Position numbers and translations under genes: made by a program
In this document: one piece after another, positions 28,996-36,617 of the stretch
How positions within the stretch are numbered: position 1 is the first letter of the stretch
Layout of the letters: every line of letters starts with the position of its first letter
From: Paralcaligenes ureilyticus
Lineage (GTDB): Bacteria > Pseudomonadota > Gammaproteobacteria > Burkholderiales > Burkholderiaceae_B
DNA length: 64,000 nucleotides
Direction: 5' to 3'
Assembly (NCBI RefSeq): GCF_004346225.1
Contig: NZ_SMAJ01000014.1
Span: 1-64,000 of the forward strand
Notes under the pieces: model-generated
Databases searched by the model: none
The model's input: the letters and a program-made list of their open reading frames with translations, nothing else
What the model was told of the DNA's origin: nothing

Positions 28996-29510
28996 AATCG
29001 TCTAAATGAACGCCTCTCTGTTTGCAAGGGTTATCGTTTGTTCCGACAGACACCGATGTGGGTTGCAGCTCTATATCTGGCCTTATTGCAGCCTGATACG
29101 CTACAGGCCCCCATGAAATCCCCTGACTCGCTGCCTCATTCTCCTGGCGAGCCCAGGGTTCTAGGCATCATTCAGGCTTGGCAAGCCCCGATCCAACCTG
29201 TGTTGTCATCACTCATGATTGCCCACGCAACCTTTCGACGATCATCCTGTATAAACGTTAATCTTCATACATCACGGCCCACCGATCAGGCTGGTCGGAC
29301 GTTGACGTATCCTTTTTGGCACGCATGGTCATGAGCAAGCACTGCACAGATACCCGACTGGTATCATCTTCATGATGGATCCTTGCGGATTGCCTGTCAA
29401 AATTCCGTGCCTTTCACTCCTTTAACACCTCGCTGCCGTCGGCCCGCGAGGACCCATCTCCTTATCAAAATTCGCTATCACTTGCAGAGCGGGAGGCGTT
29501 CCTTTCATTC
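28996..29510. other. intergenic region, no gene recognised
   Basis: About 515 bases between the amidase start and the stop of the binding-protein gene. Short open frames exist but show no domain, ribosome-binding site or transposase motif. It must contain the amidase promoter near its left end; I cannot place it. Confidence 0.4.
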
Positions 29511-30524
29511 TCAGCTTCCCGGAACGTCTTGTATTGGCCCCGGAAAAAACAGCCCTTTCCAAGACGCAGGGCGTTTCTTGATGGTGCCGGTACTATGCAG
29601 AAAATCGACGTATTTCATAATGTTCTCAGGAGTGAGGGAATAACGTAGGTCGGGCTCGTCGAGAATGCGCTCCGCCTCAGCAAGAGAAAGCTTTTCCTTT
29701 GTAACCCTCAGGAAAATCTCCGCAGCTTTCTTGTGATCGCTGTTGATCAAATTGATTGCATCGCCGAGCGCGGCATACACCGCTGCATAGGTCTTCGGGT
29801 TGGCATCATAGAATCGGGTGGTGGCCCACATCATGATGAAAGTCGTGGCACTACCCAACACATCGTCTGAGCTCAGTACCCTATGGATATGATGCTGCTT
29901 CAACAGCTCGGTTTGATATTGAAAAGGCGGTCCTGAGAACTGCGAGTTGGCACCCCCGCGAGAAAGCAAGGTTGCGAAGCCGTCCGGCAACGAGAGCACG
30001 GCCGTGAGCGGATTCAATTTGTGTGGATCTCCGAATGCCTGCTTTGAAAGCATTTGCAGTACCACCGCCTGATTGGAAATGTTCGCGCCAGGCATCAGTA
30101 TGCGGTCCTGGGGGCCGAAATCTTTAATCGACTTGATCGCGGGGTTGTGGGTCAGCAGATACATGGGCGATGTGCACATTGCCGCAACGCCCTTCACCTC
30201 GACGTTCGATCCCTGTGTTTTCGCCCACAGCACGGCGAAAGGCGGTGGGCCACCTCCTGCGAAGTCTACCTGTCCAGACAGCAGCGCATCATTCATCATG
30301 ACGCCGCCGGAAAATCTGTGCCACGTGACCTTGATGTCGCCGAGTCCGGCGGTGCGCGCATGTTTCTCGATCAACTTCTGATCTTCCATTACGATCAACG
30401 GCAGAAAACCGAACGACAGTCCGCGCGACATTCGTACTTCGCTGACCTCGGCGCCGGCGAATCGGGGGAGAGCGCAAAAAAGAATGCTTGCTGCCAAAAC
30501 GGCTGAAATTCGCATGCGAGTCAT
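29511..30524 (-). CDS. orphan ABC-type periplasmic binding protein (NMT1/TauA-like)
   Basis: 337 residues. Signal peptide (ISAVLAASILFCALPRFAGA) and a TauA/SsuA-like body: GFLPLIVMEDQKLIEKHAR, ALLSGQVDFAGGGPPPFAV, MYLLTHNPAIKSIKDF. No ATPase or permease genes are adjacent, so it depends on a transporter elsewhere. It is divergent from a LysR gene 99 nt away that likely controls it. The amidase/M28 genes lie downstream on the same strand. Confidence 0.87.
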   Translation of the reverse strand: MTRMRISAVLAASILFCALPRFAGAEVSEVRMSRGLSFGFLPLIVMEDQKLIEKHARTAGLGDIKVTWHRFSGGVMMNDALLSGQVDFAGGGPPPFAVLWAKTQGSNVEVKGVAAMCTSPMYLLTHNPAIKSIKDFGPQDRILMPGANISNQAVVLQMLSKQAFGDPHKLNPLTAVLSLPDGFATLLSRGGANSQFSGPPFQYQTELLKQHHIHRVLSSDDVLGSATTFIMMWATTRFYDANPKTYAAVYAALGDAINLINSDHKKAAEIFLRVTKEKLSLAEAERILDEPDLRYSLTPENIMKYVDFLHSTGTIKKRPASWKGLFFPGPIQDVPGS

Positions 30525-30623
30525 CAGACACCTCCGGTTAGCTTCGATGGGGGAAAATTACCATAAGCCAAGTATGCGGTAAAATGAAATTATCAGATTA
30601 AACTATACGATTTACGAATAGTT

Positions 30624-31553
30624 ATGAAATTTCGCCAATTGGAGTGTCTGTGTGAGGTTGTCTCGTCCGGCTACAACCTGTCCCATGCCGCGCACAACTT
30701 GTGCGCGAGCCAGCCGACCGTCACGCGGCAATTGCAGCTTCTGGAGGAAGACTTGGGATTCGAGATCCTGGCCCGCAGGGGAAACAGGATCGGTGGGCTG
30801 ACCCAGCAAGGGCACGCGGTCTACGAAAGGGCTCAAAAAATCGTTCACGAATCCCGGCAGCTGCAACGCCTCAGCGACGAGTTACATAACAACGGTTCCG
30901 GTAAGCTGGTTATTGCTACAACCCATTTTCATGCCCGGTACACGCTGCTGGATGCGATCAAGAAGCTTCGAGCGAGCCACCCGAAAATCTCGTTCTCGAT
31001 CCTTTCTGGGAACATGGACGCTATTGAACGCGCAGTGACGTCGGGACATGCGGACATCGGCATCTGCGTGGGCCGTGACGATATTCACCCCGCGCTCGTG
31101 TCATTGCCGTGCTTCGAGATACATCGCATCATTATTGTGCCGCCCGGGCACCCGTTGCTGCGCGTGCGCAAACCATCACTCGAGCGCCTCGCCCAATATC
31201 CGATCATCACTTATGATCAGGATGTCTCTGCAGGTTGGCGCATCGCCGAAGCGTTCTCCGCGCATAAGCTTTCTCCGGAAATCGTTCTTAGTGCGGCGGG
31301 AGCAGAAGTGATCAAGGCCTATACCGCGGCGGGTCTCGGCATTGCGGTCATTCAGGAGCTTGCGTTCGACAAGCGCAAGGATAGCGGGATCAGGGCGATC
31401 TCGGCAGACCATCTTTTTGAACCAGTGACCGTGGTTGCAATGATCCGCCGAAGAACGTTTCTCACGAGCTATATGCGGGATCTCCTGAAAGTTATAGCCT
31501 GTGTTGAAAATGATTCCGAGATTGAGGCTGCGTTTCACGACACTCGTGCATAG
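30624..31553 (+). CDS. LysR-family regulator (CysB/Cbl-like)
   Basis: 309 residues. MKFRQLECLCEVVSSGYNLS and ASQPTVTRQLQLLEEDLGFE form the winged helix; the sensor domain starts at GKLVIATTHFHARYTL. The opening and the THxxARY motif are typical of the CysB/Cbl branch, which senses sulfur or nitrogen status. The gene is divergent from the TauA-like binding protein, consistent with control of sulfonate- or amide-type substrate use. Confidence 0.9.
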   Translation: MKFRQLECLCEVVSSGYNLSHAAHNLCASQPTVTRQLQLLEEDLGFEILARRGNRIGGLTQQGHAVYERAQKIVHESRQLQRLSDELHNNGSGKLVIATTHFHARYTLLDAIKKLRASHPKISFSILSGNMDAIERAVTSGHADIGICVGRDDIHPALVSLPCFEIHRIIIVPPGHPLLRVRKPSLERLAQYPIITYDQDVSAGWRIAEAFSAHKLSPEIVLSAAGAEVIKAYTAAGLGIAVIQELAFDKRKDSGIRAISADHLFEPVTVVAMIRRRTFLTSYMRDLLKVIACVENDSEIEAAFHDTRA

Positions 31554-31724
31554 CAGGCTCGCGGCGAGCGGTGTTGAAGCATCGAAAACATTCATGAGTT
31601 CGCCTTATTTCGATTATGTGAAGCTTCGCATAAGCGTGCCGCATTCTTGTTCCACTGATTAAACCGTTTCGTATAAATTCGATTGCCCTTATTGATTTCC
31701 AGCCCGATCGGTTTGTTCTACTCG

Positions 31725-31890
31725 CGTTCATATTCGGTCGTCGTAACGTCGTCGTGCTGCTCCGTATCGACCTTGTTCCTGCGCCCCCAGTCGTTCAAGG
31801 TCTGGGGCGTACATCTACTCTTGAGGCAGTTGATTTAATAGCCGCCCATAGGGACCAACATTCGCCACAGTGTCCCAGCACTACGGGCAG
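31725..31890 (-). pseudogene. degraded IS3-family orfA fragment
   Basis: Translating the minus strand gives GHCGECWSLWAAIKSTASRV, then after one frameshift CTPQTLNDWGRRNKVDTEQ and HDDVTTTEYERE. These match the orfA pattern (HRGEYPSxWAAIESIAxKIGCTPQTLxxWVRR) of IS3 elements. No orfB remains. The fragment ends about 7 bases from the palindrome upstream of the tctC gene of cluster 2. Confidence 0.65.
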
Positions 31891-31899
31891 AATATAGTG

Positions 31900-31916
31900 G
31901 TTGCAAAAACAGCAAC
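31900..31916. promoter_or_regulatory. candidate operator 1 of carboxylase cluster 2
   Basis: GTTGC, AAAAACA, GCAAC: 5-bp inverted repeat preceded by GTG (31897-31904 reads GTGGTTGC). The same GTGGTTG start occurs at two other intergenic sites of this cluster. It lies about 130 nt upstream of the receptor start. Confidence 0.4.
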
Positions 31917-32044
31917 TTTTGAGTATTCTGCGTTATGGCCAGGTCGGACAACGGGTGTGTTCTGCCCAGTCAGTCAGTAGCATTTGTGTCGTCAGCTCGC
32001 ATCTTTATAAAAATTCGAAGGTGTTGAAGATGAAGGAGATAGTC

Positions 32045-33052
32045 ATGTGCAGAGCAGATTGTTTTACGGCCTGGAAAACAAAAAAATTATTGGCGGCGTT
32101 GCTGGTCGTCACCTCGTGTGGCGCAATACTGGGCGCTCCAAAAGCCACGGCGAAAACTTGGCCAGATCGTACTATTACGCTAGTTATTCCATTCGCGCCG
32201 GGAGGGAGCACCGATATTATCAGCCGGATTGTTGGTAGAAAATTGTCCGAAATATTGAAGGTAAACGTTGTGCCCGAAAACAAAGGTGGGGCTGGGGGCG
32301 AGATCGCAGCCAATTATGTTGCTCATGCGGCGAAAGATGGATACACGATAGAAATGGATCACATAGGTTTTTCGTTCAACCAATCGTTGTACAAAAATAA
32401 AGGGTCGGTTCCAGAAAAAGATATTGTCCCGGTGGCATTCGTTGGCTCCACCCCGAATGTGCTGGCCGTAACCAACAGCCTGCCTGTAAAAACCTTGCCA
32501 CAATTCATCGCGTACGCAAAAGCGCATCCAGGGGCTATCAATTATGGCTCGGGCGGGGTGGGCAGCGCCGGGCATTTGTCGATGGAGCTTTTGCAGTCGG
32601 TAGCGGGTATAAAAATGACGCATGTTCCGTATAAAGGCTCGGGACCTGCGCTGGTCGATTTGATTAGCGGACGAATCCAGGCCATGCTGCTGACCATTCC
32701 GGCCGTCATGGGTAATATCAAGAACGGGCAGGTACGGGCAGTTGCCACGAGCGGTACGGCCCGGCCGGAGGCATTAAGCAACCTTCCCACGTTTGCCCAA
32801 GCAGGAATAAAAAATTTCGTTTATGAACCGTGGTATGGTATTTTCGCTCCGCGGGGCACGCCGGAATCGATTCTTGCGAAGCTGCACGCAGCAGTGAATA
32901 AGGTTGTTGCCGACCCCGAAGTCAAACGGAAATTGCTGGAACAAGGCTTGTCAACGAATGCAAAGTCGCGCCAGGCCTTCGTTACTCAGGTGGAAGGGGA
33001 TACCAAGAAGTGGGGGGTAATAATTGATCGGTTGGAGCTTAACAAGCCGTAA
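32045..33052 (+). CDS. TctC/Bug-type periplasmic solute receptor, cluster 2
   Basis: 335 residues from the ATG at 32045 (AAGGAG 6 nt upstream); earlier in-frame starts at 32030 and a TTG at 31901 are less likely. Signal peptide (LLAALLVVTSCGAILGAP) then WPDRTITLVIPFAPGGSTDI, INYGSGGVGSAGHLSMELL and HVPYKGSGPALVDLISGRI. No tctAB genes are adjacent. It probably captures the acid consumed by the following enzymes. The 3' end overlaps the convergent lyase gene by 14 bp. Confidence 0.92.
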   Translation: MCRADCFTAWKTKKLLAALLVVTSCGAILGAPKATAKTWPDRTITLVIPFAPGGSTDIISRIVGRKLSEILKVNVVPENKGGAGGEIAANYVAHAAKDGYTIEMDHIGFSFNQSLYKNKGSVPEKDIVPVAFVGSTPNVLAVTNSLPVKTLPQFIAYAKAHPGAINYGSGGVGSAGHLSMELLQSVAGIKMTHVPYKGSGPALVDLISGRIQAMLLTIPAVMGNIKNGQVRAVATSGTARPEALSNLPTFAQAGIKNFVYEPWYGIFAPRGTPESILAKLHAAVNKVVADPEVKRKLLEQGLSTNAKSRQAFVTQVEGDTKKWGVIIDRLELNKP

Positions 33053-33905
33053 GTCGCAACTTCCTGATGGCACTTTCCAGGTGCAAACGTTCAACCATGA
33101 TTCCGTCCACGTTGATGACGCCTTTGTCGATATTTTCGGGCAGTGTGTAGGCGTCCACAATTTTGGTCCACCACGTCAGTTCTTGGGGTGTTGGGCTAAA
33201 TACCGAATTGACGGTATCCACCTGATTGGGATGAATAATGGTTTTCCCAGTCATGCCCATTGCCTTGGCCGCTTTGGATTCCAGTTCTAACATATTTTGA
33301 TCGTGTATATCGTTTAATACACCATCGATGACAGGCACGCCATATGCCTTAGCGACCATAATGATCCGGGTGAACCACGGTGTAAGGTTCACGCGGTTTT
33401 CGCCTGGATCTATGTCGGTATCCTTGATCAAATCGTTCGTGCCGAGAATCAGACATTCCAGGTTCTCGGCTAAAGAGTCTTCGACGATACGGTCTAGTTT
33501 TAAAATGCCCAACGGGTTTTCGACCATGGCCCAGATTTTTACCGGCTCCGGTAACCCATTCAAATACTTGTTAGCCAAGTGGATTGTTTTCGCGTTTGCA
33601 ACCTTGGGAAGAAGGACGGCTTGTGGGCGTAACTCTTTTACCAGTTTAAGGTCGTCGTCCCAAAAATTTGATTCCACGGCATTGATACGAATAACCCTTC
33701 TAGGGCCGGCCGTATGATTTGCTTGTTTTTCAAAAAACGACTTTAACGCCATGCGTGCCTGGGCTTTTTGGCTTTCCAGAATGCTGTCTTCCAGGTCGAA
33801 AATAATTACATCGACCGGCAGATTGATGGCCTTTTGCATGGCCTTTAAATTAATGCTTGGGACATAGAGAAGGGTACGCAATCGGAGATTCATGGTGTTG
33901 TTCAA
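33039..33905 (-). CDS. HpcH/HpaI-CitE-like CoA-ester lyase
   Basis: 288 residues with the CitE/malyl-CoA lyase pattern: LRTLLYVPSINLKAM, VIIFDLEDSI (metal and acid residues), VIRINAVES (substrate Arg), VLLPKVANA, MVENPLGILKLDRI, LGTNDLIKDTD and GMTGKTIIHPNQVD. Members cleave or form citramalyl-, malyl- or citryl-CoA. It is transcribed away from the enolase-family gene across a 74-bp shared promoter gap, so co-regulation is likely. Substrate not decidable. Convergent overlap with the receptor gene is 14 bp. Confidence 0.88.
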   Translation of the reverse strand: MNNTMNLRLRTLLYVPSINLKAMQKAINLPVDVIIFDLEDSILESQKAQARMALKSFFEKQANHTAGPRRVIRINAVESNFWDDDLKLVKELRPQAVLLPKVANAKTIHLANKYLNGLPEPVKIWAMVENPLGILKLDRIVEDSLAENLECLILGTNDLIKDTDIDPGENRVNLTPWFTRIIMVAKAYGVPVIDGVLNDIHDQNMLELESKAAKAMGMTGKTIIHPNQVDTVNSVFSPTPQELTWWTKIVDAYTLPENIDKGVINVDGIMVERLHLESAIRKLRLTAC

Positions 33906-33947
33906 ATAACAATTGATATCCGAATTGTATTACAATAACATCTAGAA

Positions 33948-33964
33948 GTGTTAATAACAACCAC
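33948..33964. promoter_or_regulatory. candidate operator 2 of carboxylase cluster 2
   Basis: Read on the minus strand this is GTGGTTGTTATTAACAC, close to GTGGTTGCTATTGCAAC at 39950-39966. It lies in the 74-bp divergent gap between the lyase and the enolase-family gene, where one site could control both directions. Confidence 0.4.
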
Positions 33965-33979
33965 TACTGGAGACGCCAA

Positions 33980-35056
33980 TTGACCAGAATTGCCAAAGCC
34001 ACATTAAGGCAGCTCAGGTTGCCTCTATACAGGCCATATAGGTTGTCTTATCGAACCTTTACCGAGTTCGAACCCTTCTTCCTTGAATTGACCGATGATC
34101 ATGGACGCTCTGCGTTTTCGGACGCGCACGTTTCGCCGGGTTCCAGCTCCGAGACTCGTGCGGGAGCGTGGGCCTATTGTCTGGCCAAGCTTAACGAAAT
34201 AAACAGCGATACCCTCCATGGGGTTAAAGCGCGGTTAATGTATAGCCTCGGCGAAAGCAAGGTGGCCACGACACTACTGGTGACCGCGCTGGAAGCGTTA
34301 GAGCGGACCGGCTGGCTAAAAGTTGTGGAGCGCTCGGAACAAGAGCTGATTGTTCCTATTAGCGGGACGGATCAGAGCGAAATTGAATTAGAGTTGGAAA
34401 CGCTATTCCAAAACGGGTTTTCCACGTTCAAGGTTAAGGTTGGCAAGGACGTGCAGTCCGATATAAAGCGCACCAATACCATTCTAAAAGTGCTTGACGG
34501 TCGTGGATCAATTCGGCTGGACGCGAATCGGGCATACAGCGTGGGCGACGCCATTACTTTTGTAAACAGCATTACCCGCAGCGGCGTTGATCTGTTTGAG
34601 CAGCCCTGCGATGCCGATGCCTGGGACGATAACGCCAACGTTGCACGCAATAGCCCGATACCGCTCATGCTGGACGAGCCCATTTGTTCATTGCGCGACA
34701 TCGAACGTGCCTCTGATATCGCCAACGTGAAATATTGCAAAGTGAAATTGAAGCGCTTTGGCAGTCTGGACGCCTTGGCCGAAGGCATTGAGTTGATCCA
34801 TCGCAACGGTATGCTGGCCGTGTTGGGCGACGGTTTAGGTAGCGAAATCAATAACTGGATGGAAGCGTCGGTAGCCGCACGTTTGATCAAGACTAAAGGG
34901 GAGTTCAACGGATTTTTAAAGCACATCGACAAGTTGTTCAAAAATCCTTTGCCTTTCGCCAATGGCCGAATCACGTTGGAAAAAGGCTATGTGCCAATTT
35001 TGGATGCCGACGTCATTGAGCGCATCACCGTAGAAAAGAAAGTAATTGAATATTGA
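33980..35056 (+). CDS. enolase-superfamily enzyme (muconate-lactonizing-enzyme subgroup)
   Basis: 358 residues from a TTG start with GGAG 7 nt upstream. Barrel motifs of the MLE subgroup: FSTFKVKVGKD (KxK base), RLDANRAYS, DLFEQPC and LMLDEPICS (three metal carboxylates), YCKVKLKRFGSLDALAEG (second KxK), GDGLGSEINNW. It abstracts an alpha proton from a carboxylate and then dehydrates, isomerises or racemises. Specificity cannot be predicted. It is 9 nt upstream of the carboxyltransferase gene in one operon, an unusual partner for a biotin carboxylase. Confidence 0.85.
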   Translation: MTRIAKATLRQLRLPLYRPYRLSYRTFTEFEPFFLELTDDHGRSAFSDAHVSPGSSSETRAGAWAYCLAKLNEINSDTLHGVKARLMYSLGESKVATTLLVTALEALERTGWLKVVERSEQELIVPISGTDQSEIELELETLFQNGFSTFKVKVGKDVQSDIKRTNTILKVLDGRGSIRLDANRAYSVGDAITFVNSITRSGVDLFEQPCDADAWDDNANVARNSPIPLMLDEPICSLRDIERASDIANVKYCKVKLKRFGSLDALAEGIELIHRNGMLAVLGDGLGSEINNWMEASVAARLIKTKGEFNGFLKHIDKLFKNPLPFANGRITLEKGYVPILDADVIERITVEKKVIEY

Positions 35057-35065
35057 GGATAAGTC

Positions 35066-36598
35066 ATGAAGCATCAAGCATTGCTGGACACATTGGATCA
35101 AAAAAGAGCGGCGGCGGCGGCAATGGGGGGCGAGCGCAAACTGCAGAAAAGAAAAGAAACCGGCGACTTGAACGCGCAAGAGCGGCTCGATGTTCTAGTT
35201 GACGGCGATAGTTTTATCGAACTGGGTCTTTTGGCGGCCTCAGTGTTTGATCAGGATCGGGAAGCCACTCCGCGGGACGGGAAAATTGTTGGCTTCGGGA
35301 AGATCAACAAGCGTGATGTCGGCGTTGTGGTCAATGACTTCACAACGAAGGGTGCCTCGACCAGCGCCACAAACTCAAAAAAAATGGGATATATCCGAAA
35401 AACATGTAACGAGCGTGGGATACCCTTTGTGCATATAGGAGAGTCCACCGGCGCGCGGCTGCCTGACGCCATGGGATCCAAGGGGATGGGGCAAATGCTG
35501 GGCAACGATACCTCCCAGTTCAGACGCATTCGCGAAGTGCCATGGGTTGCGGCTGCCTTGAGTACTTCTTTTGGGTCGTCCGCTTGGCTATGTTGTTGCG
35601 CGGATTTTTCCGTTATGAAGAAGGGTTCGATTATGGCGGTGTCCAGTCCGCGGCTCGTATCAATGGCTATTGGTGAAAAAATAGATCTGGAGGAATTGGG
35701 AGGCTGGCGCCTGCATGCCGAGCAAACCGGCCTGATCGACTATTTTGTCGATTCCGATCAAGAAGCCATGATGGTTATTCGGCGCTTCCTAAGCTATATG
35801 CCGTCACATGCGAACGAGTTGGCTCCGCGTGGCGAAGTGCCCGAGGGTTCCGATGCAGACCAGGAAAGAATTCTGGACATCATTCCCGAGAGCAGAACCC
35901 AGGTCTACAACATGAAGAAGATTCTGGAAATCGTGTTTGATAATGGCAGCCTGCTGGAATTAAAGTCCCGTTTTGGGAAGTCGGTTGTCACCAGTCTGGC
36001 CCGACTTGATGGCCATGTGGTTGGCATCATTGCCAATAACCCATTGACGGGTGGAGGTGCGCTGTCAGCAGAAGCATGTCGCAAGGCTATTGATTTTACT
36101 GTTTTGTGCGATAGTTTCAATGTCCCTATCATTCGCTTTGTGGATACCCCTGGGTTCGTTGTGGGCGCCGAGGCGGAACGCAAAGGGGCACCGGGACAAA
36201 TTATGAATTTCATGAATGCTACATGCCTCACCACAGTGCCGCAAATTACCGTTTTATGTCGTAAGGCTTATGGACGCGCCTATGTGGCGATGGGCGGCGG
36301 TGCGCATAACGACACCATGGTTGCATGGCCCAACGCCGAGGTCAGTTTCATGGACCCCGTCTTTGCGACAACCATTGTCCACAATAAAACGGCAGAGGAC
36401 GAAGGGTTTGAGGATGCTCTGGCTGAAATTCGAAAAGATTTGGAGATTTGGGATATGGCACGTATTTTTTCGGCCCATGATGTGATCAAACCTCAGGAAA
36501 CCCGTAAGTTCCTAATCCGTATGCTGGAGATTCATCAACGCCGCAAGTCGGGAGGCATTAGCGAACGGTTAATGCGTTCCTGGCCCACCAGCTACTGA
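35066..36598 (+). CDS. acyl-CoA carboxylase carboxyltransferase subunit (PccB/MmdA-like)
   Basis: 510 residues of the crotonase-fold carboxyltransferase family (beta subunits of propionyl-, methylcrotonyl- and acetyl-CoA carboxylases and methylmalonyl-CoA decarboxylase alpha). N-terminal half: RKETGDLNAQERLDVLVDGD, GESTGARLPDAMGSKGMG. C-terminal half: NNPLTGGGALSAEACRKAID, IRFVDTPGFVVGAEAERKG, LCRKAYGRAYVAMGGG. Start supported by GAGGA. Both halves carry substitutions relative to PccB (GARIQEG and DVPGFLPG in typical members), suggesting an unusual acyl-CoA. The carrier and biotin carboxylase are about 3.4 kb downstream. Confidence 0.9.
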   Translation: MKHQALLDTLDQKRAAAAAMGGERKLQKRKETGDLNAQERLDVLVDGDSFIELGLLAASVFDQDREATPRDGKIVGFGKINKRDVGVVVNDFTTKGASTSATNSKKMGYIRKTCNERGIPFVHIGESTGARLPDAMGSKGMGQMLGNDTSQFRRIREVPWVAAALSTSFGSSAWLCCCADFSVMKKGSIMAVSSPRLVSMAIGEKIDLEELGGWRLHAEQTGLIDYFVDSDQEAMMVIRRFLSYMPSHANELAPRGEVPEGSDADQERILDIIPESRTQVYNMKKILEIVFDNGSLLELKSRFGKSVVTSLARLDGHVVGIIANNPLTGGGALSAEACRKAIDFTVLCDSFNVPIIRFVDTPGFVVGAEAERKGAPGQIMNFMNATCLTTVPQITVLCRKAYGRAYVAMGGGAHNDTMVAWPNAEVSFMDPVFATTIVHNKTAEDEGFEDALAEIRKDLEIWDMARIFSAHDVIKPQETRKFLIRMLEIHQRRKSGGISERLMRSWPTSY

Positions 36599-36617
36599 AA
36601 GGGCGCTGTAACCAGTT

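Noticed and set aside
29038-29334. 98-codon open frame in the gap after the amidase promoter region
   Set aside because: No domain, signal or ribosome-binding site; composition looks non-coding.
35066-36598. Sodium-pumping decarboxylase (MmdA/OadA type) for cluster 2
   Set aside because: No membrane beta subunit is present and a biotin carboxylase is, which favours an ATP-driven carboxylase.
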